Origin: BTRG01 sp036986275
GTDB taxonomy: Bacteria; Pseudomonadota; Gammaproteobacteria; Acidiferrobacterales; SZUA-150
DNA length: 24,351 nt
NCBI GenBank assembly: GCA_036986275.1
Contig: BTRG01000041.1
Coordinates: forward strand, 1-24,351
Reading direction: 5' to 3'
This document shows positions 8,201 through 14,397 of the stretch, piece after piece. Every line of letters starts with the position of its first letter. The first letter of the stretch is position 1. Below the pieces are notes generated by a model. That model had not been told where the DNA came from and ran no database searches. It was given only the letters and a program-made list of their open reading frames with translations. Made by a program: the position numbers and the translations under genes.

Positions 8201-8486
8201 GGGGTTTGCGTCTGTGGGGGGCGGCTTTTTTAACGGCCAGGCCCAGGTAGTGAAAAAAGGAGGCGATATCCGCATCGCTTTTATCGATCTGGTACCACAA
8301 ACAGGGCATGGCCCGTTCTTCAAGATAACTACAGATCAGGGTTGTTTTGCCGGCACCGGGTGGCCCGGCTATCCAGATGACATTGCGTTCCGTCGCTTTG
8401 TCCAGCCATTGAAACAGTCGCGTACGTTGATAGACATTACGTAGTCCCGGACGTGTGATTTTGGTGAGCGAAGCGGTGGCGGCCAT
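5280..8486 (-). CDS. STAND ATPase-TPR transcriptional regulator with C-terminal winged-helix and BTAD domain
   Basis: A large (1068-residue) predicted signal-responsive transcription factor. The N-terminal P-loop ATPase is MalT-like, with Walker A GPPGAGKTT (41-49) and Walker B VVVIDDYQ (127-134). A long helical-repeat region (about 390-800) looks like TPR and probably binds a ligand or partner. From 818 a PhoB/SARP-type winged helix (TLGRFSV ... RLVEALWPDA ... HRLRKLI) is followed by a bacterial transcriptional activation domain (about 920-1068). MalT/LAL proteins normally end in a LuxR-type HTH instead. The ATG has no clear ribosome binding site. The longer form starting at 8657 would overlap the aldolase gene and begins with an unlikely Cys/Arg/Pro-rich stretch. 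It lies 40 bp after the aldolase and is last in a probable operon. Target genes and effector are unknown. Confidence 0.85.
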   Translation of the reverse strand: MAATASLTKITRPGLRNVYQRTRLFQWLDKATERNVIWIAGPPGAGKTTLICSYLEERAMPCLWYQIDKSDADIASFFHYLGLAVKKAAPHRRKPLPHLTPEYLLGLPTFSRRYFQEIFARLKSPFVVVIDDYQHVPNNSQIHEAIRDGLTELPQGGTLICISRKDPPSTLARTRANQDMAVLGWKELSLTADESRGIARLWGVKQPVREILKHLHGKTEGWAAGLVMMLEGIKSGVPIRQNLGDTANDALFNYFASEILEQTETDVQDFLLRTAFLPSMTTAMCKQLTKNKDAGKILTRLRHDNFFTERHIKTEATYQYHPLFREFLLNQALEYFTPEELGQTYQEAAGILEANGQYEESVELLHSASDWQHLMSVCLQQAQHLLEQGRGATLERWIKLLPADLQGNTPWLQYWLGATRLPFNLAESRQYYENAYRLFESQEDVAGLYSSWAGIIETYIYEWGNFSGLDAWIEALENLLAQCPEFPSPEIQARVTAGMFSALVYRQPHHPDFPLWEARAHQILQSDLDIRHRVMLGNHLILHHSWMGDLAKAALVMDILRPAALAKDIAPLTLIVWRSMESMYDWLTLANKESLHAMDAGLEHANETGVHIWDFMLYAQGMYGAMNANDLDRGETLLKLMGQSMQSARRLDAAHYHYQAANLAMRQEDYPRAVELARGALARAQDSGSPFPQTLGSMALAQALFERGEDQQAFNYLLQARNINQDINSHYIEYHTLLLEAYFRFAREDTDAGLPLLRRAFSLAADYGYMTMTWWRPDIMSWLCTIALQQDIEPEYIKQLILRQKLLPDPDDPDLDNWPWAVQIFTLGRFSVLSNNTPLSFSSRAQSKPLELLKTLIAFGGREVSESRLVEALWPDADGDAAHRAFDTTLHRLRKLIGDDKVLVLQDGRLTLDPRYCWVDAWAFERLLGGMDATLRSGNSETIRACMNKGLMLYQGPFLGDAGNDMPWSLTLHDRLHSKFLRQLLAAGQHWESINDQNAAIEIYRRGLEIDPVAEELYQRLLAIYSAQGRNADVLITFQRCRQTLQSLLGVEPSPATIKLAEKSRKNK

Positions 8487-8526
8487 GGGCGCAAAGTACC
8501 ACAAACATACCGGTGTCGGCAGTGCA

Positions 8527-9093
8527 TTACGTCGGCGGCAGGGTGCCGGCGAGCTGGGCCAACCAATGGATTTTGGCTGATTGCTCGAGCGAGCAAAGCA
8601 TTTTATAGGCTTGCCCCAGGTTCTCGGCCTGGCAGTAGATACCATGACCGCGCACAATCACCAATGACCGCTGGGCCAGTTCTTCGGGGATACGTTGGGC
8701 CGCCAGTTCAAAATAGTTATCGTAGGGAATGTCGCAGACCATTACCTCAGGAAAATAGTATTGCCCCTCAAAGTCACTGGGCCTGAAGCCCTGCTTGTCC
8801 AGGGTCAGCGCTATCGTATAGGGATTATGGCTATGTAATATTACCTGCGCCTCGGGGTTATTGCGATATACAGTCTGGTGCAGGGCCGTATCCTGCGACG
8901 CGTCTTCCGGAGCGACCGAATCCAGTGGGCAGCTTATCAGTCTGTCTGCCGTTAAGGTGTCGGCGCAGGCGCCTGTGGGGGTGATATATACGGTGTCGTT
9001 CAGGCGCAGGGAGGCATTGCCGCTGTGTGAATCATTGAGGCCATATTGTCTCAGCCATCGATAATGTGTAACAAGTGCTTCCTGTGGTGACAT
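8527..9093 (-). CDS. Class II aldolase/adducin family protein
   Basis: The 188-residue product belongs to the zinc-dependent family that includes L-fuculose-1-phosphate aldolase (FucA), ribulose-5-phosphate epimerase (AraD) and methylthioribulose-1-phosphate dehydratase (MtnB). Visible features are the phosphate-loop SGNASLR (24-30), TPTG (38-41), the zinc pair H87-S-H89, and the third zinc ligand H150 in RGHGIY. At the position of the FucA catalytic glutamate (before the LHxxVY helix) there is Asp68. The substrate cannot be read from the sequence. No other methionine-salvage genes are near, so MtnB is not asserted. It starts 15 bp after the M48 peptidase stop and is probably co-transcribed with it; no strong ribosome binding site is seen. 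Confidence 0.8.
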   Translation of the reverse strand: MSPQEALVTHYRWLRQYGLNDSHSGNASLRLNDTVYITPTGACADTLTADRLISCPLDSVAPEDASQDTALHQTVYRNNPEAQVILHSHNPYTIALTLDKQGFRPSDFEGQYYFPEVMVCDIPYDNYFELAAQRIPEELAQRSLVIVRGHGIYCQAENLGQAYKMLCSLEQSAKIHWLAQLAGTLPPT

Positions 9094-9108
9094 GGTGTTG
9101 ATAGGTAG

Positions 9109-9990
9109 TTAGTTATCCAGGATATTCGTAATAAGGGCCGGTAGTGGTGTGGTTGTCGCGTTGCTGGACCAGCCCCGTTCTTTCGCCAAGGCATTGATGT
9201 GTGCCATGCGTTCTTCCAATTGAGGGTGTGACATCAGAAATTCCGGGCCAGTTTGCTTTGATTCGGGTAGCCGTTGAAAGACAATAAACAAGTCTTTGGC
9301 GCCTGCTATGTGACCATAGTGTTTATAGAGCGCCTCCAGGGCGGCCATATCGGCATCATGTTCCTGTTCACGAGTGAAGTTCAGTATGGTTAACAGTCCG
9401 GCTTCTCCCAGGACATTGCCGGCCATGGTGCGCCCGGACAATCCCGCCACAGTGGATGCAGCCAGGCCAATAACTACCCCTTTGCCCAGGCCCATAATTG
9501 GATGACGAAGTTTGATGTGTGCCACCTCATGAGCCAGTACCATGGCCAGCGCGTTCTCATTGGGTAATTTTTCCAGCAGTCCCCTGAAGATAAAGATGTG
9601 ACCGGCGAGAGTGGCCATGGCATTGACGCTGGCATTATCGGCATAATGCACCTGTATGCGCATGTTTTCCGGAAGATCCTGGACCCGGGCGAGCTTGCCG
9701 GCAAGTTGATTGAGGTAGTCCTCAATATTTCGGTACTGTTTATCCGATTGCAGGCGTTCTTCGTAGGGCCGGACGAGTTCCTGTTCCACCTCAAATGGAA
9801 TGCGCAGGGCAATGAATTCGGCCAGCAGTATCAGGATGATTGCAGCGACTGCGATCAGCAGCAATACACCACCTGCCAGTACAATAAATTCCTTTAAAGG
9901 ATGTACGGGTGTTGTGTTGATGCCTTCAGGAATTTCCGGGTTGCTGTATTCCAGGGGGGTGTTCTCAATGTTTAACCAGTGCCGTTCCAT
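9109..9990 (-). CDS. Membrane-anchored M48 family metallopeptidase
   Basis: Predicted zinc endopeptidase of the HtpX/BepA/Oma1 clan. The 293-residue product has a cytoplasmic-looking N-terminus, one strong membrane segment (about 35-62) and a peptidase domain. That domain has HEVAH (154-158) and the third ligand Glu210 in REQEHDAD, the usual ExxxD pattern. A hydrophobic stretch (171-203) between the two motifs may contact the membrane. The ATG at 9990 overlaps the preceding gene by 26 bp, suggesting coupling; a TTG five codons earlier is the alternative. No TPR domain like that of BepA is present. It probably degrades or matures envelope proteins; the substrate is unknown. Confidence 0.85.
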   Translation of the reverse strand: MERHWLNIENTPLEYSNPEIPEGINTTPVHPLKEFIVLAGGVLLLIAVAAIILILLAEFIALRIPFEVEQELVRPYEERLQSDKQYRNIEDYLNQLAGKLARVQDLPENMRIQVHYADNASVNAMATLAGHIFIFRGLLEKLPNENALAMVLAHEVAHIKLRHPIMGLGKGVVIGLAASTVAGLSGRTMAGNVLGEAGLLTILNFTREQEHDADMAALEALYKHYGHIAGAKDLFIVFQRLPESKQTGPEFLMSHPQLEERMAHINALAKERGWSSNATTTPLPALITNILDN

Positions 9991-10411
9991 AGGCCAGTAC
10001 TTCAACCGAGCCTATGGTTTGTTTTCTGCCTTTGGAAATTGAAGCAGTTTCCAGTTTGACATTAAATACCATGGTGCCACCGAGTTGTTGGGCCTGTTCT
10101 TTCATGCGCAATATCGCCTCACGTCGTGCACGATCTATCAGTAATTCATAAGAAGTGACGCGACCGCCGATGATGTTTCTCAAGGAGGCTATAAAACGTT
10201 TGAAGTAATCGACAGAAATGACGACACTGCCCATTACCAGAAAACTATTAGGCGGAATGCGATAGGCCGGGGGAAATTTTGCGGCTATAACAGGTAGTTT
10301 TCTCAGTATACGTTCCCGCTTGATAATGGACTTATAATGTCTTTTCTCGGCTATTTGTCCAAAGACATATCCCAGGGCCAGCAGAATCAGCAGAGTAATC
10401 AGATCGTTCAT
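9965..10411 (-). CDS. Membrane-anchored YbjQ-like (heavy-metal-binding domain) protein
   Basis: The 148-residue protein starts with a hydrophobic segment (about 4-21). A linker follows, then a YbjQ/UPF0145-like domain (about 58-148) containing FIASLRNIIGGRVTSYE, a helix with REAILRMKEQAQQLGG and a C-terminal AYGTALV strand. The same order of elements occurs in the soluble protein encoded just upstream, so the two are paralogues. YbjQ domains form pentameric rings in known structures; their cellular role is not established. The ATG lies 4 bp after the upstream stop. The longer reading into the upstream gene adds residues without family resemblance. Confidence 0.75.
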   Translation of the reverse strand: MNDLITLLILLALGYVFGQIAEKRHYKSIIKRERILRKLPVIAAKFPPAYRIPPNSFLVMGSVVISVDYFKRFIASLRNIIGGRVTSYELLIDRARREAILRMKEQAQQLGGTMVFNVKLETASISKGRKQTIGSVEVLAYGTALVKH

Positions 10412-10415
10412 AGGG

Positions 10416-10730
10416 TTATTCCAGAACGACGGCAGTGCCGTAGGCAAATAATTCTGCCGCACCCTGCGCTATAGACGAAGTAGAAAAACGAATATTTAAT
10501 ATGGCTGTGGCGCCAATGGCCTCGGCCTGTTGGGTCATTCGATTGAGCGCTTCTTCCCGCGATTCTTGCAGCAATTCTGTATAGCCCTTGAGTTCACCGC
10601 CAAATATATTTTTCAGTCCGGCCATAAGATCACGGCCTACATGTTTGGCGCGGACGGAACTGCCTTGCACCAGGCCGAGATGCTTGGTGATGCGTTTACC
10701 GGGAACGAGCTCCAGATTCGTCAACAGCAT
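10416..10730 (-). CDS. YbjQ family (UPF0145) protein
   Basis: A 104-residue soluble protein with the usual YbjQ length and order: MLLTNLELVPGKRITKHLG, then SSVRAKHVGRD, LKNIFGGELKGYTE, a helical EEALNRMTQQAEAIGATAI and the final FAYGTAVVLE. The ATG follows AAAGGA by 7 bases, and a promoter sits about 50 bp upstream; the in-frame start at 10781 would lie inside that promoter. Function of the family is unknown, with a heavy-metal-binding label by annotation only. First gene of the probable operon YbjQ, YbjQ-TM, M48 peptidase, aldolase, STAND regulator. Confidence 0.85.
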   Translation of the reverse strand: MLLTNLELVPGKRITKHLGLVQGSSVRAKHVGRDLMAGLKNIFGGELKGYTELLQESREEALNRMTQQAEAIGATAILNIRFSTSSIAQGAAELFAYGTAVVLE

Positions 10731-10779
10731 GAATGTCCTTTCCGCATCTTGAATGCGCGACTGCATGTGTGGAAAATCC

Positions 10780-10808
10780 ATTAAAAGGGAGATGCGTGGC
10801 TAAATCAA
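10780..10808 (-). promoter_or_regulatory. Candidate sigma-70 promoter of the YbjQ-M48-aldolase-regulator operon
   Basis: On the minus strand, TTGATT (10803-10808) and TTTAAT (10780-10785) are 17 bases apart. The predicted transcription start near 10773 leaves a leader of about 43 bases with a good ribosome binding site before the ATG at 10730. It agrees with the chosen start of the first gene. Confidence 0.5.
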
Positions 10809-10906
10809 GTAATTGTTCTGATAGAGGCTGCTAATCGCGCGGCCTTTATGTACAATGTTGCCAGATTCGAGATTTCTGACTGAGTTATTCATTGAGGACA
10901 GATGCG

Positions 10907-11503
10907 GTGCCAGGCCACACACTGAGTCAACAAGTGTTGCGTACAGACATATCAGGTATGCCCCTGGAGTGGATAGGCTTCAAGGACGCTGTGCGCTATT
11001 ATCATCTTGGCAACGTGGCTTATGCCTGCGGTATCACGCTTTATACCCTGCACGGTGGATACAATGCCGCGACCGGTCGGCGTAGTATCGTAGAAGTCAA
11101 TTCCATTATTGCTACACATGGCGATAACCATGCCTTGTATAAGTCGCGTGAACATTATACTCCGCCCTTGAATAACCGGGCATTATTTGCACGCGATGCC
11201 AGACTATGTCTGTACTGCGGCAAACATTTTTCCGAACGAGAGTTGTCCAGGGATCATGTCGTACCATTAAGCACTGAAGGTACAGATACCTGGACCAATG
11301 TTGTTTCGGCATGCAAGCGTTGTAATAACCACAAGGCCGGACGCACTCCGGAACAGGCGGGTATGGAGCTATTGGCCATACCCTTTGCGCCCACCCATGC
11401 GGAGTATGTTTTTCTTCAGGGTAAGCGCGTGTTGGCAGATCAGATGGAATTTCTGGCGGCCCACTTTCCGCGTAGCAGCCCGCTCCATCAGCACTTATTA
11501 TAG
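10907..11503 (+). CDS. HNH endonuclease family protein
   Basis: A 198-residue protein whose second half is an HNH nuclease module. Cysteine pairs C101-x2-C104 and C136-x2-C139 bind the structural zinc, with DH (116-117) in SRDHVVPLS and the final N/H residues in CNNHKAGR (139-146). The N-terminal half carries LRTDISGMPLEWI and an EVNSIIATHG segment, typical of a free-standing HNH family in environmental proteobacteria, not of restriction or homing enzymes. I prefer a GTG start because TGAGGA lies 8 bases before it. A TTG five codons upstream and an ATG at 10958 are alternatives, but the ATG would cut off LRTDISG. It stands alone, divergent from the YbjQ operon. DNA target and role are unknown. 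Confidence 0.8.
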   Translation: MPGHTLSQQVLRTDISGMPLEWIGFKDAVRYYHLGNVAYACGITLYTLHGGYNAATGRRSIVEVNSIIATHGDNHALYKSREHYTPPLNNRALFARDARLCLYCGKHFSERELSRDHVVPLSTEGTDTWTNVVSACKRCNNHKAGRTPEQAGMELLAIPFAPTHAEYVFLQGKRVLADQMEFLAAHFPRSSPLHQHLL

Positions 11504-11534
11504 TAATGTCGTCTTGCCGGGCCCGGCAAAGTTT

Positions 11535-11576
11535 ACGTAGGATGCGGTGAGTCCGCGAACCGCATCGATCGGGTTA
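11535..11576 (+). repeat. Dispersed palindromic repeat, copy 3
   Basis: Same element as at 117-169 in the opposite orientation. The core CGTAGGATGCGGTGAG followed by CGCGAACCGCATC differs from copy 1 by about two bases over 40. The stem is GATGCGGT/ACCGCATC. Confidence 0.8.
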
Positions 11577-11706
11577 ATAAATAATTTCCGTGGCACCCGG
11601 CACAATTCACAGTGAAAAAATACGTCGCGTCTTTAATCTTTGCTCTGTGATATTCGGTCACCGGAGTAACTCCTGGGTTCTGCTTTATTTACCTACCGTG
11701 ACATGC

Positions 11707-11763
11707 TGTCGTGTCTCGATTGGTGCGGTTCGTGACCTCACCGCACCCTACGCTTGCTTTAGT
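11707..11763 (-). repeat. Dispersed palindromic repeat, copy 4 (first unit of a 57-bp tandem)
   Basis: A relative of the element with the stem changed to GGTGCGGT/ACCGCACC on the minus strand: both partners of one base pair differ from copies 1-3, so pairing is kept. It is duplicated immediately downstream with a single base difference. Confidence 0.8.
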
Positions 11764-11820
11764 TGTTGTGTCTCGATTGGTGCGGTTCGTGACCTCACCG
11801 CACCCTACGCTTGCTTTAGT
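11764..11820 (-). repeat. Dispersed palindromic repeat, copy 5 (second unit of a 57-bp tandem)
   Basis: Head-to-tail copy of 11707-11763, identical except for one C/T difference near the start. This points to a recent duplication of the whole 57-bp unit, not independent insertion. Confidence 0.8.
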
Positions 11821-11824
11821 CCAT

Positions 11825-11866
11825 GTAGGATGCGGTGAGGTCACGAACCGCATCGATCGGGTTACG
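11825..11866 (+). repeat. Dispersed palindromic repeat, copy 6
   Basis: Inverted relative to copies 4 and 5. The GATGCGGT/ACCGCATC stem is like copies 1-3, but the loop (GAGGTCACGA) is that of copies 4 and 5, so it is intermediate between the two subtypes. Confidence 0.8.
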
Positions 11867-11915
11867 CGGGCTGCCAGGTTTGTGGGATAGCAGTGATGTT
11901 GTCAGGAATATTTCG

Positions 11916-13100
11916 TCAGACCGGTGCCAGTGAGTAGGTTCTCAATTTCCGTGAAAATTCCGTAAGCGCCTGTATACCCGTCTCTTCGGACTGACGACAC
12001 CATTCTTCCAGAGAATGCAGCAGGTTCTCCTGGGTTGTGGCTGACCGTTGCCAGATATCCTGTAGCCTTTCCTTCATGGCATAGACAGTTTCCAGGGTAT
12101 GATTGTTTTCCAGTACCTTGCTTAACCTGATACGACTGTTCACATCCAGCAGTGTTGATTCCTTCTTCATCAGGCATTTGGCCTTCTTGAGCAGGGCCCA
12201 TGTTTCTTTGTTGTGGATCGCTTTTCTCAGTTCTTCACGATATACGTTATTCAGCACTTCCCGTGCGAAACGGGACATGATCTGAAAGCGGTTGGCAATG
12301 ACGGCCTTAACCGTTCCCACATCGCAATGTATCTTGCCGGCATCATAAACAGGTTTGGGCGCGATTTTTTTGACTGTGGCCAGATGCAGGGCAGCCAGTA
12401 TGTTGATGTATAGCCAGCCGCTGTCGAACTCCCACCATTTGTTAGAGAGCTTGGCCGAGCTCGGGTAGGTATGATGATTGTTATGCAATTCTTCGCCACC
12501 TATTAATATGCCCCAGGGCACAATATTTGTGCTGGCGTCAGCGACTTCATAATTGCGATAGCCCCAATAATGACCGATACCATTGATGATGCCGGCAGCC
12601 ATGAGGGGTATCCACATCATTTGTACGGCCCAGATGGTCAGCCCTATCGGTCCAAACAGGATCAGGTCCATGGTCAGCATCAGGAGAACGCCCTTGCCGC
12701 TGTATGGGGTATAGACGTTACGTTCCAGCCAGTCGTCCGGTGTGCCATGACCGTATCGATCCAGGGTCTCCCGGTTGTTGGCCTCGGCCCGATAGAGCTC
12801 GGCGCCTTGAAAAAGAACTTTTTTAATACCCAGAATTTGCGGGCTATGCGGGTCTTCCGCGGTCTCGCACCTGGCGTGATGTTTCCGGTGTATGGCGGCC
12901 CATTCCCTGGTGACCATGCCTGTGCTCAACCAGAGCCAGAATCGGAAAAAGTGGCTGATGACAGGATGTAATTTCAGGGCTCTGTGGGCCTGGCAGCGAT
13001 GCAAGTAAATCGTAACCGCGGCAATGGTGACATGCGTCATAGCCAATGCAGTGATTATGTATCCCCACCAGGGAAAATCAATAAGACCAATAGACACCAT
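11916..13100 (-). CDS. Membrane acyl-CoA/fatty acid desaturase (delta-9 type)
   Basis: Introduces a cis double bond into saturated acyl chains at the inner membrane, using a di-iron centre. The 394-residue protein has the three histidine boxes of the DesA/stearoyl-CoA desaturase family: HRCQAH (34-39), HRKHH (71-75) and HNNHH (206-210). Hydrophobic segments occur at about 12-33, 48-63, 136-156 and 160-178. The C-terminal 150 residues are hydrophilic and helical, a feature I recall from this gammaproteobacterial desaturase subfamily. No strong ribosome binding site precedes the ATG. It is monocistronic, convergent with the HNH gene and divergent from the Nudix gene. No electron-transfer partner is adjacent. 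Confidence 0.9.
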   Translation of the reverse strand: MVSIGLIDFPWWGYIITALAMTHVTIAAVTIYLHRCQAHRALKLHPVISHFFRFWLWLSTGMVTREWAAIHRKHHARCETAEDPHSPQILGIKKVLFQGAELYRAEANNRETLDRYGHGTPDDWLERNVYTPYSGKGVLLMLTMDLILFGPIGLTIWAVQMMWIPLMAAGIINGIGHYWGYRNYEVADASTNIVPWGILIGGEELHNNHHTYPSSAKLSNKWWEFDSGWLYINILAALHLATVKKIAPKPVYDAGKIHCDVGTVKAVIANRFQIMSRFAREVLNNVYREELRKAIHNKETWALLKKAKCLMKKESTLLDVNSRIRLSKVLENNHTLETVYAMKERLQDIWQRSATTQENLLHSLEEWCRQSEETGIQALTEFSRKLRTYSLAPV

Positions 13101-13153
13101 TAAGTATGGTATTCCCCCGCTGCGTCAGCGACTTTAATGAAAAAAGTGATTCA

Positions 13154-13159
13154 ATTATA
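13154..13159 (-). promoter_or_regulatory. Candidate -10 element upstream of the desaturase gene
   Basis: A perfect TATAAT on the minus strand, 53 bp before the desaturase start codon. There is no recognisable -35 hexamer at the right distance, so the promoter is weakly supported or activator-dependent. Confidence 0.3.
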
Positions 13160-13349
13160 ACCCAAAGTGGCTGCTCGGGAGCAGGACTTCAAGCAGCAGG
13201 CAAAAGGGTAATGGATAATAATTGTTGCGAATTTCGTTGTTTTTATTATGGACAGATCGTACGGTCCGGGGCATGGTTGGGACATGATTCTGTGTCAAGG
13301 TAATCTGTAACGGCTATGTTGAGAATTTCCGGTAACCCATCACACACAA

Positions 13350-13811
13350 ATGACGGATGCAAGTTCTGATATGGCGCGGCCTGTTACCCCATTGCTGACA
13401 GCCGACATTATTATCGAGTTGCTTGATCAGCCGGGGCGCCCCATTGTGTTGATCTTGAGAAAATTTCCTCCCCCGGGTTGGGCAATAGCGGGCGGTTTTG
13501 TGGATGTAGGGGAAACCGTTGAACAGGCGGCGGTACGCGAGGCCCGGGAAGAGACCGGACTTGGGGTACAGCTCAAGGCCTTGCTGGGCGTGTACTCCAA
13601 TCCCGAGCGGGACAAGCGGGGACATACAGTGTCAGTCGTCTATGTAGCAGAAGCCAGAGGCAGGCCGGAGGCCCGCGATGATGCGGCGGAGGTTGGCGTC
13701 TATGAGGTAACGGCCTTGCCATCGAAGCTTGCCTTTGATCATGCACGGATTCTTGAGGATTATCTTGGCTATCGCAGGACAGGCCGCACGCCCGCACTTT
13801 TTACGGGGTGA
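13350..13811 (+). CDS. Nudix hydrolase
   Basis: Hydrolyses a nucleoside diphosphate linked to another moiety; the specific substrate cannot be read from the sequence. The 153-residue product has a full Nudix box from 49 to 71, GGFVDVGETVEQAAVREARE followed by ETGLG, matching Gx5Ex7REUxEExGU. The upstream part (VTPLLTADIII ... PGRPIVLILRKFPPPGWAIAGG) resembles Nudix proteins annotated as ADP-ribose pyrophosphatase-like. The ATG at 13371 is an alternative start; neither has a clear ribosome binding site. It is a single gene convergent with the DsrE gene. Confidence 0.9.
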   Translation: MTDASSDMARPVTPLLTADIIIELLDQPGRPIVLILRKFPPPGWAIAGGFVDVGETVEQAAVREAREETGLGVQLKALLGVYSNPERDKRGHTVSVVYVAEARGRPEARDDAAEVGVYEVTALPSKLAFDHARILEDYLGYRRTGRTPALFTG

Positions 13812-13833
13812 GCAGGCTCGGGATTAAACAGGC

Positions 13834-13860
13834 AAAAAAAAGCCCGCATACGCGCGGGCT
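13834..13860 (-). terminator. Rho-independent terminator of the sigma/anti-sigma/DsrE operon
   Basis: On the minus strand a perfect 7-bp stem, AGCCCGC with GCGGGCT, around a 6-base loop is followed by eight T residues. It lies 41 bp past the stop codon of the secreted DsrE-like gene. Confidence 0.9.
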
Positions 13861-13901
13861 GAGGAGGGTATAAACTTTGTTGTTGAATGGTTTCGGTTGT
13901 C

Positions 13902-14342
13902 TTACGGGCGAATGTAAGCAAAACCCATGGACTCCAGGTGGGCCAGCTCAGCAACACCTGAAGGCACGATATCGCTCTTGTCTACGTCGAACAGGTCGTT
14001 CTTGTAGTTCAGTTTCTTGCCCCGCAGGGTGTTGGCGCAGATCTGGAACTTAACGCCTTGCTTTTTCAGGCTGATGATTTTGCCCTGAATATTAGGATCG
14101 TTGTTGGCGCGTTTCAGCAGGGTGTAACCACCGGAGTGCATGACAACACGCAGATCCATGTTTTCGGCGCCAACGGCGTTGATGTGGTTCTGGATGTTGC
14201 GCAGGGCGCCTATCTGACGTTTTTCTTGTTTGTAGTTAACGTGATAGACAACCTTTTGTTTGCCGTAGCTGCCAGCAACGCTGACACCCATGACGCCCAG
14301 ACCGAATACGGCCATTAATACAACTGCAAGTAGCTTTTTCAT
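13902..14342 (-). CDS. Exported DsrE/DsrF-like family protein
   Basis: The 146-residue product has a clear signal peptide (MKKLLAVVLMAVFGLGVMGV, probable cleavage after AG at about 24), so it acts in the periplasm. The mature part is a DsrE/TusD-like Rossmann-type domain: strand KVVYHVNY (30-37), GGYTLL (71-76), VKFQICANTL (97-106) with Cys102 at the position often used for sulfur transfer, and the final MGFAYIRP. It aligns visibly with the periplasmic half of the anti-sigma factor encoded upstream, including Cys, TLL and the AYI ending. AGGAG precedes the ATG. It is the third gene of the sigma operon. DsrE relatives carry sulfur as persulfide, but this periplasmic group has no proven function. 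Confidence 0.87.
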   Translation of the reverse strand: MKKLLAVVLMAVFGLGVMGVSVAGSYGKQKVVYHVNYKQEKRQIGALRNIQNHINAVGAENMDLRVVMHSGGYTLLKRANNDPNIQGKIISLKKQGVKFQICANTLRGKKLNYKNDLFDVDKSDIVPSGVAELAHLESMGFAYIRP

Positions 14343-14371
14343 GGAGTTCTCCTGATTTGCTAATGGTAATA

Positions 14372-14387
14372 ATATCTATATAGATAT
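14372..14387. promoter_or_regulatory. 16-bp perfect AT palindrome between anti-sigma and DsrE genes
   Basis: ATATCTATATAGATAT is perfectly symmetrical and fills much of the 55-bp gap between the two genes. It could be an operator or an mRNA element, but AT-rich palindromes also arise by chance. No matching site is seen elsewhere in the window. Confidence 0.3.
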
Positions 14388-14397
14388 AGTTATTCAT

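Larger units (their letters stand above)
11504..11915. other. Gene-free repeat-rich interval
   Basis: Between the HNH gene and the desaturase gene (convergent) there is no credible gene. It begins with a perfect 16-bp palindrome, TTGCCGGGCCCGGCAA (11514-11529), 10 bases past the HNH stop, which could be a weak terminator although no T-run follows. Four copies of the dispersed repeat follow, two direct and two inverted. The stretch 11590-11700 shows nothing I can interpret. Confidence 0.7.

Noticed and set aside
8527..9093. Specific call of methylthioribulose-1-phosphate dehydratase (mtnB)
   Set aside because: Zinc ligands are shared by the whole class II aldolase family and no methionine-salvage neighbours are present.
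11514..11529. Terminator for the HNH gene
   Set aside because: The palindrome is perfect but lacks a following T-run; left as a possible weak terminator within the gene-free interval.
11707..11820. CRISPR array
   Set aside because: Only two tandem units with no unique spacers and no cas genes; it is a duplicated palindromic repeat.
11590..11838. Plus-strand reading frame with an internally repeated peptide
   Set aside because: The repetition is just the translated 57-bp tandem repeat; no ribosome binding site and no family resemblance.
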